In this document: in pieces, positions 51,272-61,868 of the stretch
How the letters are laid out: every line of letters begins with the position of its first letter
Position numbering within the stretch: the stretch's first letter is position 1
Assembly: GCA_008729055.1 (NCBI GenBank)
Contig: SDUX01000007.1
Span: forward strand, 2,590,064-2,654,063
DNA from: Pyropia haitanensis
Lineage: Eukaryota; Rhodophyta; Bangiophyceae; Bangiales; Bangiaceae
Direction of reading: 5' to 3'
Length of the DNA stretch: 64,000 nucleotides
Program-made: the position numbers and the translations under genes
The notes under the pieces: model-generated
Databases searched by the model: none
What the model was told of the DNA's origin: nothing
Seen by the model: the letters and a program-made list of their open reading frames with translations, nothing else

Positions 51272-52089
51272 GCGACGTGGGATGCGAATTGTCTGTTGTG
51301 GAACACACCTTTGAAAAATCTACCTTTTTTCGTGTGATCGGCAACGTGCTCGGCTTCACCACGGCTTCAAATACATCGTTGGAAATGAAATTTACTTAAT
51401 ACTCGACTGTCCCCCAGGTTGGCACACGTGGGCCGTTCCTTGCCTCGACACGTTTGGGACGCGCGTCGTGGCTCCCGCCCAAGACTCAACCGTCGCGCCA
51501 CTCAGACGACTTCGTGGCGCAGCGCGCACCACGCACTCGACCCTGCTCGTAGCCAAACTGCAGTGCAGTGCAGAGACCTCGCGACGAGGGCGTAGCCAGC
51601 CGTCGCGTCCGTGTAGCTTATCACTCAGAGGCTGACAGCGGTCAAGCGACCGCGCTCGACGCGTAAGTGAACTTCCGGCCACGGTCGTGGCCTCACCCGC
51701 AAGACTACCACCCACGGCGTACTCTCCCCCTTGCCTCCCCCAAGCCAGTACTCACTGTTGTCGCCTGGGTAGTGTTTGCCAGGTACGACGCTGCCCGCGT
51801 GCGCCGTTGGCGGTCCCGTCCGCCAGGCGAAGCACCCTGGCGTGTGTAAACGCGCTCAAGAAGCAGCAATCCCGCTGCCCACAGCGGCGGACTGCCAGCG
51901 TCCACAGCTCAGAGCGGTGGCAGGCAACTTCCCCGTCCGCGGGCGTTGCAAAACCTCGCCCACCCAGCCGAACCCACAAAAAGATGGAATAAATGCCAGC
52001 GCACCACGCAACCGCCTACCCACCCTCAAATGCAACACACACCCTCCTAGCCATGCCCGATGCAACCATCAGGGAATACGGCCGCACAC
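51272..52089. other. intergenic, no supported gene
   Basis: Of more ordinary composition, with an A/T-rich patch at 51375-51405. Nothing was recognised. It is downstream of the DUF218 gene's stop. Confidence 0.4.
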
Positions 52090-54135
52090 TCACGACGCAG
52101 TTCCGGTCCCGGAAGAGTCGCCACCTGGGCTCGCCGCCTTCCGCCTGCCCCCGGATGTGACCGTTCGCCGCACCCTGGGCTTCCGAGGCGCCGTCGACTT
52201 CCGCGAGGTCTTTGCACGCGTCCGCGCCGCCTCGGCGGCAGGCGGAGCAAGCGACGACCGGTGAGATGTTACTGTCGGTCGGCTAGCCCCCGTCATGGAC
52301 CGCGGTGACGCCACTCCCGTCGACGGCACAGTAGGCAGGGGCAAGCGGGCCGCAGCAGCTGCAGCGGCCGACGCGATGCCGCCTAGGCTGCGCGAAAACA
52401 GTTCCGACGACGGCAGCGCCACCCGCCTACCATGCTGCATCTCGCAGTCAATCACCCGCGCAGTCAGCGACGAGGGCAGGTGACTCTCCTCAACGTTAAT
52501 CCCCTTCTGGCTCGGAGGCAGTGATGGCGTGGCTTCGTCAACGCACCCACACGGTGACTCGGACGTTGGCGGAGACGAGACTTCGACAGCCGCCCTCGCT
52601 TCCGCTAGCATCTGGCGGGCAGTGACAGCGTCCAGCGACATGTCCGGATCCAGCTCACTCCGCAAGCGCCCAATAGCCTCGGCCAACAGCTCCCGGGCAT
52701 CATGCAGGTGGCGACGAGACGGCGACGCACCGGGCGTACGCAACGGCGCGAGGTAGTTCTGCACAGACCGAAGCGACATAACCACTGCATCCAGAGTCTC
52801 AGCGCGACGTCCCCGCCGGCCAATGGCCATGGTGGCATGAGACAGCTCCCGCAATCGAAGGAGCGTGTCCGACAGGCGGTGCACATTCTCAGGCGCCATA
52901 AACCTGCGGTGCATGAGCACCGCATCCAAGTTGGACAGTACTACCGACAGGTCCGACGCCAGCACCGTGATGCGCCCGAGGGCAGCGGTGGTGGCGTCTC
53001 GCGACACACAAAAAGGGTAAGCCGCAAACAGGTAGGTCCACGTGGCTCCGGACACCTCCAGTGGGGACAACGCCGACGCCGACGGGGACAGCCGGTGCTC
53101 ATCTTGCAGGCGAATGAGGTGATAGTCCGATGACACCAACGTCAAGTGGCAGCGGGAAGATGCTTCATGACCATGGCGGCGGGCCATCTCCGCCAAAACG
53201 CCCGATAGGTTGTCCCGGGTGCTAGTGACGGCCGCCGACGAAGACTCGTCCAAAATTACGTCGTACGTGCTCATGTCCACTCCCAGCTCCTCGCAGAGTC
53301 CACGAAAGTACAGGTACCCGGCAGCAGCTTCAGAGAGAGGCATCAACCCCCCAGCTCCCTTATCGGGGATTGACACCACCGATGGCGTCGGGGACGGCAC
53401 ACCCGGCTCTGGACGTGCCGCACCCGTAAAGCACAAGACATCTGGGGAGAGAGAGCCACAAGCCAGGGCCTTGGCCAGCGTGGCCAGCCGCTTGGCATAC
53501 TCAACCGACACCCGACCATTCCGAAGGCGTTTGCCAAATACCACAGCCACGTGCGTGGCGGCACCAAGGTGCCCCAACGGAGCATCCTTGACCGCAGCCG
53601 GTGCCGCTCGCAGGTGCTCCACGTGCAACAAGCCGCTGAGAGCGGCAGTGAGGTCCGAAAGGCTGGCCAGCGTCCGCGCAGGCGCCGCCGTCGGCGCCGC
53701 CACTGCTCCCGGGGGCGCTCCAGCTCCCGGTGACACCCGCCTCCTCACCGACGCCGAGCGCGAAGAAGAGGTTACACGATGTCCGCCAGGTCCCGATGTC
53801 GACGCAGTCAATGCTGCTGCACTGCCACCGCCGCCACTGTCGACACCCAAGGGACTGCGCATCAGTGGTACCCGCGGGGAGGCAGCAACCGCCGCGGGGA
53901 AGGGAGAACGACGGGCACGCAGGTCCTCGGCTGCTGTCACTGCACACCGGCGGCGGCGGCGATGGGAGTCCACCACCCTAGCCGCCTGAGGTGGCAGTGA
54001 CGCGGCGGACGCGGTCGGACGAATAGCCGCACCTGCCGGATGCAGCAGCACCGGCGCAAACGCCGCCCGCACCGACGCCACCGGTGTAGGCGATCGCAAT
54101 GCCACAGCGTCGTCACCACAGGCACCACAAGTCAT
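52090..54135 (-). CDS. DUF218 (YdcF/SanA/ElyC-type) domain protein with long low-complexity ends
   Basis: 681 residues from the ATG at 54135 (MTCGACGDDAVALR). Residues about 195-350 fit DUF218: strand VAVVFGKRLRNG, helix with RLATLAKAL, SPDVLCFTGA, LSEAAAGYLYFRGLCEELGV (sEA-x-m pattern), ILDESSSAAVTSTRDN (E-x-x-S-x-x-T-x-x-N motif), and LTLVSSDYHLIRLQDEHRL (VTs-x-yH-x-R). These are the family's conserved polar residues. Bacterial members act at the envelope, but the eukaryotic role is unknown. After the domain come helices (420-540) and a Ser/Arg-rich tail ending KTSRKSTAPRKPRVRRTVTS. The N-terminal about 190 residues are Ala/Ser/Arg-rich, possibly targeting. The start was picked as the first ATG after a C26 tract (minus strand). 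Confidence 0.8.
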   Translation of the reverse strand: MTCGACGDDAVALRSPTPVASVRAAFAPVLLHPAGAAIRPTASAASLPPQAARVVDSHRRRRRCAVTAAEDLRARRSPFPAAVAASPRVPLMRSPLGVDSGGGGSAAALTASTSGPGGHRVTSSSRSASVRRRVSPGAGAPPGAVAAPTAAPARTLASLSDLTAALSGLLHVEHLRAAPAAVKDAPLGHLGAATHVAVVFGKRLRNGRVSVEYAKRLATLAKALACGSLSPDVLCFTGAARPEPGVPSPTPSVVSIPDKGAGGLMPLSEAAAGYLYFRGLCEELGVDMSTYDVILDESSSAAVTSTRDNLSGVLAEMARRHGHEASSRCHLTLVSSDYHLIRLQDEHRLSPSASALSPLEVSGATWTYLFAAYPFCVSRDATTAALGRITVLASDLSVVLSNLDAVLMHRRFMAPENVHRLSDTLLRLRELSHATMAIGRRGRRAETLDAVVMSLRSVQNYLAPLRTPGASPSRRHLHDARELLAEAIGRLRSELDPDMSLDAVTARQMLAEARAAVEVSSPPTSESPCGCVDEATPSLPPSQKGINVEESHLPSSLTARVIDCEMQHGRRVALPSSELFSRSLGGIASAAAAAAARLPLPTVPSTGVASPRSMTGASRPTVTSHRSSLAPPAAEAARTRAKTSRKSTAPRKPRVRRTVTSGGRRKAASPGGDSSGTGTAS

Positions 54136-54211
54136 GGCGAGAGGCCGGAGCGCCTGCACAAGACCCGTCGAACAAAACGGATGAGCGTGGACGGGAGGGG
54201 ACAAACGGAAA

Positions 54212-54237
54212 GGGGGGGGGGGGGGGGGGGGGGGGGG
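54212..54237 (+). repeat. G26 homopolymer
   Basis: Twenty-six consecutive G, the longest homopolymer in the window, 77 bp upstream of the DUF218 start codon (C26 on its sense strand). Confidence 0.9.
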
Positions 54238-56667
54238 TAGGAGGGAGAGGGGAGCGGGCGTGGGAACACAATGCGGACCGAGCAAAGAAATAATAGCGCA
54301 CACGATCGAGCACGGCGGGGAACAGTCGCGGCCGGCGGGGGGCAATGCGGTGACGGCAGCACGATCAATAGGGAGAGGCGGGCGGGGTGCGGTGCGAATG
54401 GTGGTGGCCGGCAGCCGGCGCGAGGCTTGGCGTCTGCGTCGGCACCCCCACGTGAAGACGCACGCACGCCGCGCGGAATGTGTGATGCGCAGGCGATGGC
54501 CAGAGGCCAGCAACGAATAAACAATACACCTCGAAGCGTCGGCAAACGCCACCGCCCCACCGCCCACCAGCCGGCACGCTGCCCGACACGATACAGCCGC
54601 CAAGGCGCGCCTGCACGAACGCGGGCGGCCAGCGTTCGAGGGGAATAGGAGAGCGAGCGAGGCGGGTGCGGCACCACCAGCGGCGGGCGATCGTCCGTGC
54701 GGCCGCGGCGAATGGGGGCGGGCCGCCGAGGGGGCGGGGGGGGGGGGGGGGGCGGCGGCCGCCGCCGACCTGGCCAGGGGAGTTTGTGGCGGTTTGCAGA
54801 GGAACGCGGGGCCGCCCGCCAATGTGCCCGGCAGCGGGGGTGCTGTGGGCGGGGCGAGCCCATGCGGCGGCGCCGACGGCGGGGGCCCGCCGCCGCCGTA
54901 TCACAGCGCGGGCGAGCGCATGCACCTGGGGCGCGGAGGCGCTTGCCGGCGGAGCACGCGTGTTGGGATGGGTGGATGCGGCGGGAGTGGTCCACCAGAG
55001 CCCCCCCCAGCGCCGACCAGCGCGGCGTCGTCGTGAGCACAGCCACCCAGCTGCGCGCGTCGCCGGCGGGGCCCGCGCCTGCCACGCTGGGGGCGCAGCC
55101 GCCAGGCCCAGCCGGCGGCTGCCGACCATCCGTCGCAACCCGCCACGGAGCACCCCACGCCGCGACACCCACCGCGGGGAACCGCGGGAGTGAGCGGTTC
55201 GGAAAAAAAAAAAGTAGGAGAATGGGGGCTGTCCCCCCTTCGCAGCGGTCTCGGAGGGGGGGGAGGGGACCGCCGGCCCGCCTCTTCTACCGCAGATGGC
55301 TACCCTCCCGCCAGAAGGGCAAGAGCGGCAGTGACAGCACCCGGCCGTGAGCCACTCGGAGGTGCAGGAGGCGGGTCTGGCTGGCCCCCACGCCGGCGGC
55401 CAAATCTCCCGACCTCTCAGAATGCAAGGATTCCCCACGCGGCGCAAACGAGGTCCTCCTGCGTGGTGGCGGGTCGACGCCGTCGGCCATTTCAACACAC
55501 ATTCCCCTCTAGTACGATCGCGATCTGCAAATTGACAATGTGAGTCCGACAGCCGCCGACGAGACCGCGGTGTCGGCCGTGCCGCCACCACCGGCTCAAG
55601 CGCCCCCCCATTCAACGTCTGGGAGGGGGGCGTTCCGGCCAGGGGCAACCGGTTGGGCATCCCGCCTCCCGGCTCCGCACGAGTCCGCGAGTTTTCTCGT
55701 TTCTCATTGGCGGACCGAGCGAGAATGCCCGCCCCGGATGATGGATGAAGGCGCCGCGGACATCGACTCTCCTCGGCACGGCGCCGTTGGGGCCGACGCG
55801 AGGTGCAGGCCACAGCCGGTCCACGGCCGCTATCTCCGCCGAGGGCCGACGGCGAGAGGCTAATCGGGGCCTGGGACAAGCAACTTGCGTACAGGCGGAA
55901 CAAGAGCACAAGAGACTCGTCGGTGGCGCATTTGTCGAATTGTGGGAGCAATGCTCGAGAGGACGCACACCGAGGGGCCCCGTGTTTAGAACGTCCGCCA
56001 CCACCACATTTGAGAATTCAATCTCCAAGAGAACGTGTGGTGCACAGAGCGAGCCCCCACGTGAGGGCAAGGTTGACCCTGACGCCGGACCTACGCCCGG
56101 ACTGAACCATGGACTAACCACACTGAACTACGGACAGCCCACTTGACTTACAGTCAAAGGGGTCTGTTTAGCATAACTGTTAGGATAATTATGCTCTTTG
56201 AAGGGGACTTTTGCAGAGTGCGACTTCATGGACGCCCGTTTCGCAGAATGGGCGGGTCCTCGAAACAGCGGGTGAAGACCGGCAGAGGTTGCCAGACCAA
56301 GGCGAGCTGGGCCGCGTCCTCGTCGAGTAGTGAGACTGCGTAGTACGACTACCGCAGCCCACCCTTGTCGAGCACCACGGACGCAACCGCCACGTCCGAG
56401 TGTGGGACGCGCGAGAAGGCGCTCTCCATCATGGGGAAGGCCGGGTAGAGCATCCTACCATGGCTGGCCCGGCCGCTCACGGGCGACTGGGCCGCACCCC
56501 CCCTGCGCGCTCGCCAGCGGCAGCGGTGACTGGCGGGGTCGACGGCGTGGGGCGTTCCCCCCTCCCGACCGGGCGCCGTGGCGTGGCGGGCCTGGCCGCG
56601 CCGCGGCGGTGGCGGCAGCAGCAGCAGTCTCGGCTGCGGCCCGGTCGCTGCACGGCAGCGGGCGGCA

Positions 56668-56815
56668 GCGGGCGGCAGCGGCGGCGGCGGCGGCGGTGAC
56701 GGCGGCGGCGGCGGCGGTGACGGCGGCGGCGGCGGCGGCGGCGGCGGTGACGGCGGCGGCGGCGGCGGTGACGGCGGCGGCGGCGGCGGCGGCGGCGGCA
56801 CTGGCGGTGCGGCGG
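56668..56815 (+). repeat. (GGC)n array interrupted by GTGAC
   Basis: GGCGGCGGCGGTGAC-type units of 15-27 bp repeat about eight times. Confidence 0.9.
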
Positions 56816-58438
56816 CGGCGCCCGCTTGCCAATGCGCCGCGCTGCGCCCTGCAGGTCACGCGGACGACGGCGTCGCAGGGGACTCGGCGTGGCGCCGCCG
56901 CCGCTGGCTGCGCGTCCACCCCCCCCACCCGCTGATCCATTGTCGCGCCGGGCCGTCGTGGGCGGCCGGCGGAGCGGGGGGGGGGGGCGGCGGGGGCGCG
57001 TCGGCGGCCGCGCCCGCCTGGTGCCGTGACGCTGCTGGCGCGCGCCCGCACCCGCGGGGTGGGGGGGGGGCGGCGGCGGAGCCGCCCGCTGCGCGCCGGC
57101 CGCGCGTGGCGGCGGCGGGCGGCGCCCGTGCGTGGCGCCCGCCCGTGCCGACTTGTACGTGGCGGTCCCGCGCGTTGCGCCCGCGGGGAAGTCTCCCGCG
57201 GCGTTGCGCGCCGCCGGCGTGTTGGCCGTCCCCGCTCGTTTTTTTTTTTTTTGGTGGGGTGCTGCGGGCGTGCGGCGTGCCGGATGGCGACAGCCCGCGC
57301 AGAGGCGGCCGGCCGCGGCGCCCGTTTTGGCCTGGCGGGGTGGGTGCGGGGGGGGGGGGGGGGGAAGCCTGCCGAGGGACCCGTGGTGGTGGCGACGGCG
57401 GGCGCGGCGCCCGCTCTAGCCGCTGCCGCGGTCGGTGCGCGGCCACGTACCCTCTCGCGCACGTGGAGGTGGGGTGACTCTGTCGGTCGACGGCGGGGTA
57501 GCGGTCGGTGCGAGCGGGCTCTGACCCGCCCTGTGGACGGGGCTGGCGCCGTGGGGAGTTCACCCACCCCCCCACCGGCGTCACGGCGGCGCACCGCGGC
57601 CCACGCGGGCGCCCGGCAGCCCTGCCCGCGCCCCTCCGTCCCTCCTGCTGTCCTTCTCAGCCTTGCCCCTCGCTGGGTGGTCCCCCACACATCGCGAGCG
57701 CAGACGGGACAGCGTCCGCCCTCTCTGGCCGCCATTTCCAACGTCCGACCCGCTGGTGGGTCCCGGTTTTTGCACTGGACCCATGGCCATCGCTGTGCGG
57801 CGGCCGTGGCGGCGGGCCCGCCGTCCGCTCTGGGCCGGCTCTCACTACCTTTCTTTCCCCCCCCCCCCGCTCCGATGGCGTGCGTGCCCCACGCCGCGAC
57901 GCGCCGGCGGGAGCGCCTACAGACGTGGCGGCGGTTGGGGAAGCCCGCCCCACCGCCACTCAGCCACAGCCAGCGTTGGGCCGGGCTGCGCCGCACGACC
58001 GGGTTGGCCGACGTTGGCTAGCACCGCCGGCGACCAGCCTCAGTGTGCAGCTCGACAGGGACGGTGTGGCATGCTGGGCAGACGCTGTGGCCCCTGGGCA
58101 AACAAGCAACCTGGCCACCCCTGCCGCATCTCCCGCGGCGCTCGCAAGTCGTGCTCCCTCTCCCCTGTCACTCTCTTCATTGCCTGCATCGCGGACAGCT
58201 CATGGATACAAAATTCTCTTTTATCGTGAGCTTCACCCGGGAACACTCTGTCGGCAGGGCGTTTGTGAGCGACCTGCTGCCATACCAAACTTCCGGCGAC
58301 CACGCCCACGCAAGAGACAAGCGAACTGTCTGTGGCGCGGAAAACAAAAAAAACCAGCGACACCAAAAACTCGGGGTGGGCGTGCCAGCAACGGGCACGC
58401 CACGCCACCCCCAACACCGCCGTGACGGCGGCGGGCGC

Positions 58439-58678
58439 TCAAACCACAAACGCGGCGGTCGACAGCCGCAGCCCCCGCAGGTGGACGCTGTCTGGCGTGG
58501 CGGCGACCGCGGCCGCGACAGCGGCGGCGATGCGGGAGAGCTCGCCCGCGGCGGCCGCCGCGACCGCCCCGTGGTTGGCGTCCTCGGAGAGCGCCTTGAG
58601 CTTGGCCACCCACCGGGTCTGCGCGGGGGAGGCGGAGGACGGGAGCGCGGGGCCCGCGAGGGCGAGGGCGCCCCTCAT
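58439..58678 (-). CDS. 79-residue helical ORF, function unknown
   Basis: The frame from the ATG at 58678 encodes a protein-like C-terminal segment (TRWVAKLKALSEDANHGAVA, then ELSRIAAAVAAAVAATPDS, then VHLRGLRLSTAAFVV), mostly amphipathic helix. The first 20 residues are Ala/Pro-rich. It may be a small protein or the last exon of a gene whose upstream exons I could not find. No family was recognised. Confidence 0.4.
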   Translation of the reverse strand: MRGALALAGPALPSSASPAQTRWVAKLKALSEDANHGAVAAAAAGELSRIAAAVAAAVAATPDSVHLRGLRLSTAAFVV

Positions 58679-61600
58679 GGAACCGGGGCGTGCCCCACTG
58701 GTGCTATACTCTGCTTAGCGCGTACTCAACGCGGGCAGTGCATCAGAAATCCATGGATCCACTGGTCGGTGGGGGTCCGCTCGGCGCGGCCTGTCGCGCA
58801 CGGTGGGCGGCCCCGCAAATCTGGGCGGTCATCGTGCATTGACGAAAGGTCGCCGCTACCGGGCGTGGCTCAGAAGAGGCGTGCCATCGCCGGGAAGTGT
58901 GCATGCAAGCACGGGAGGTGCCACAGCATGGACAGGCTCGCCTGAACGGCCAAGGCCTGAGAGTGTGGTTGGAGGCGGCTCGTGGCAGCACAGGCACAAC
59001 CACCTACGTTCCTCCGCAGGTGTACGCGTTTGGTATTGAGACCACTCTCCTCCCCCTTGGTAGATACGTCAAGCGCGAGGGACGACACCATACTGTGACG
59101 AGGAAAACGCCAGGGTGCCGGTGTCATTGGATGGCTGATCGAAGCAGGCGAAGCTCGTGTCATCCTCAAGATCTGACACGTGAGCCATTGGTCAAGTCCG
59201 ATGGCACAAGCGCGGCCATCGATTGTCAAGGAATGAGTCACTGGGCCCGGGATTTACTCTCGCGGTCGTCTCTGCTGTCCGCCGCCACTGAGGTCGGCGA
59301 CGGAGACGGCGGCGCCTCGGAGGGTACCGGCGACGCCACCCGCGGCAGCGGTGATGGCGACGGCGGCGGCGCCGCCACCCTATCCGCCGTCGTCACAAAC
59401 GTGCAGCCGCGCCGCTTGCGGCGGCGGCGCGAAGTCGCGGGGATGTCCCCGCCCCCGCCGCCGCGTACGTGGGCGGTACGCCCGGCGACGCGCGCGGGTG
59501 CGCATCCGCCCCACCCGCGCGCGCCGCCAGACGGGAGTGTCTCAGCGTCGCGGCCGTGGCGGGGATGGCGGCGGCGGCGGCGGCGGCTGGCGGCGGAGAC
59601 CCTCCCACGCCCCCGCGCTCCGTCGTGTCACGTCCTCCCCGCGAGGGTCGACCGCGAGCTGCGTACCCCCAGGCGAAAGCGGCTCCCCGGGCGGCGCGGG
59701 CGGCAGCTGGGTGCCGGCAGCATCTGCCCAGCGGACAGGCCCACGTGGCGGCGTGGGTCGGGTCGTGCTGACGCTGGCACATGGGCGGGGAGGGGCTCGT
59801 GATCGCCGGATGGTGAGAGGTGGGGGAGCGGCGGCAGCCGCAGCGGCAGCCGCCGCGCAGAGCACAATTTGACCAGACCGGTCGGCCGCTTCTCCATCGA
59901 TATTGTAGAGGGGGACGCCGGGCTCGGCGACTTACGGTATGGCGCCTCCTCCCCGCGGCGGCGTCTACCCTCGCCCTCGACAGCGACGGCAGGTGGGAGG
60001 GTGGCTTGTTCACGTGGGCTGCTGGATGATGAGAAGGGGACAGACGCCATTTCTCTCTGTGGTTGCTATGTGTGTCGTGCCCAGTGCGCTCTTCACGCGC
60101 ACCAACCGACACAGGTGCAGTTCACACGGACGGCGCTTCAAGGTGGAAAACGCGTGTGGCGGGGGGGGGAGAAGGGGGTTGGAGCGCCGGCGGCAGCATA
60201 GCCCCACGCACACCGTCACGGCTGACGGCGGCGGCGCCGACGGCGCCGCCGCGGCCGCCGTGTCGTCCGAACGGGGACAAGTGGGGTGGAGGAGGCAGGT
60301 GCAGCAGACGCATGCGTTTTGGCTCCCTATTGCCCTTCACGCGAGTGCCAACGCTGCGGTAACCCCCTCACATTACAGACTTGACTGATTATGATCAACG
60401 AAGGACGAATCAATTTAGATGTGGACTGCCTCCCTTCCTGTGTATATTTGTGAGGTGCAATTTGAATGAGTTGAAATTTTGAATGGCTTTTGAATACGTT
60501 GAGATTCTTCACGCCGGAGAAGACGAGCCGGAGACTACTAGCTTCGGCTCGGCCGCGGGGACCCGCAGAGGGCACCCACGTTGCGGCAGCCCTGGCACCA
60601 GTGGTTGCGAACCAAGGCGGCACGGCGGCGGTCCTGCTGCGCATCGGTCCGGCCAGACGGACCAACAGGGGGGGGGGGTCAGGCTTTATGCTCTTGTGAT
60701 TGGTTCGTTCTCAGGTCGACCCCAGCTTGGGCCGCGGACGGCTCATGTTGCCTCTCGCCTGGGCCGCTCGAGCCGCCGCCCAAATGGCGAGCAGCAGCCG
60801 CTGCACAGTCACCCCCGCTCGGCAACAGCCGTCGGGCCGACGGGGCCGCGAGACACGGGTCTCGCCGCTCGCCCGCCCCCTCACGCTCACCCTCCCGCCA
60901 CCCTGCGAGAGAGCGCACCCGTCGCCGCCGCCGCCGCCGGCGACGCGACGGGCTCCCGCGTCGTGTCGTTGCTGTCCCCCCCCCCCCCCCCGGCCCGCTC
61001 GGAGGCAGGCAGCCCTCCACAGCCGACCCCACTCGAGGGACCGTTTGGGCTGGGGTGGCCAGCCACCGAGGGGCGGGACCGCCGCGATGACATTGCCCCA
61101 TTGTGTCTTCCAGCGGGGGGGGGGGGGGGGGCCGCAAGTATCGTGGCGTCGTGCGCCTGCCAGCGTGCAAGGCTGTAGTTTGTGGGGCAGCCCCTGCGCG
61201 AGTTTACGGCCCCCCCCCTTCCCCTCCCACAGCCTCCCCTGCGTGCGTCCGTTCTGTCCTGGCGGCGGGTTGGGGGGGGTGGGGGGCGCAGGGTGTCCCG
61301 CCAGGCTTGGCGATTTCGCCTTGCCAGCGTCCTGGCCTGCCGGTGGGACAGCGGGTGGGTGTGGGGCGCGCGCGCTGGCGGGCGGCTGTTGTCACCGCAG
61401 GGGTTTTCCTATTCACATTCCTATTTTGTCCAAATTGGCGCCGCAACGCGTTGGGCGCGCGGCGCGCCCGCCGGGACCGCACGCGTGCGCCAACGGTCGG
61501 GGGCCGCCACCCCCCACTCGTGGACGTCAGAGAGGGGGGGTATATCTTGGCCGAGCGCCACGCGGCAGGTTTGGGTTGCGTCACCAGCCCGCCAACCCCC

Positions 61601-61868
61601 CCCCCCCGGAAACCGACCCACCAGCCGTGCACACGCCGACCCGCCGCTTTCGCCCTACCCCGCCTTGTCCCCCAACCCCCCCCCCCGCCACCCCCTCCCC
61701 CACCATCGCAGACGGCCGTCGCCACGACCCCCTTCGTCAGGTGTACACGGTGCTGAAGCGTCGTTTGTGCTTGTGGTTGGCACAGTCGACGGCACCGTGC
61801 ACTCCTGACGCGGGGGGTCTGCCGGCCTTGCTCGTGCGGCGCGTTCATTTCAACCTCTTTTTTTCGAA
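58679..61868. other. 3.2-kb region without a supported gene
   Basis: 58.7-59.25 kb is of ordinary composition and featureless. 59.27-59.45 kb on the + strand reads acidic/Gly-rich and weakly coding (LLSRSSLLSAATEVGDGDGG), but it runs into Arg/Pro sequence. 60.4-60.6 kb is AT-richer. 61.2-61.85 kb has C runs and leads into the HAD gene. Confidence 0.35.

Larger units (their letters stand above)
54136..58438. other. 4.3-kb region without a supported gene
   Basis: Begins with the G26 tract upstream of the DUF218 gene. 54.7-55.2 kb and 56.4-57.6 kb are very GC-rich with G, GGC and T runs (T13 near 57239). 55.2-56.35 kb is of ordinary composition. Frames are open on both strands, but none resembles a known protein. 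Confidence 0.35.

Noticed and set aside
57026..58021. 332-codon + strand frame
   Set aside because: Composition is Arg/Ala/Gly/Pro with homopolymer runs and no domain; the minus strand is equally open.
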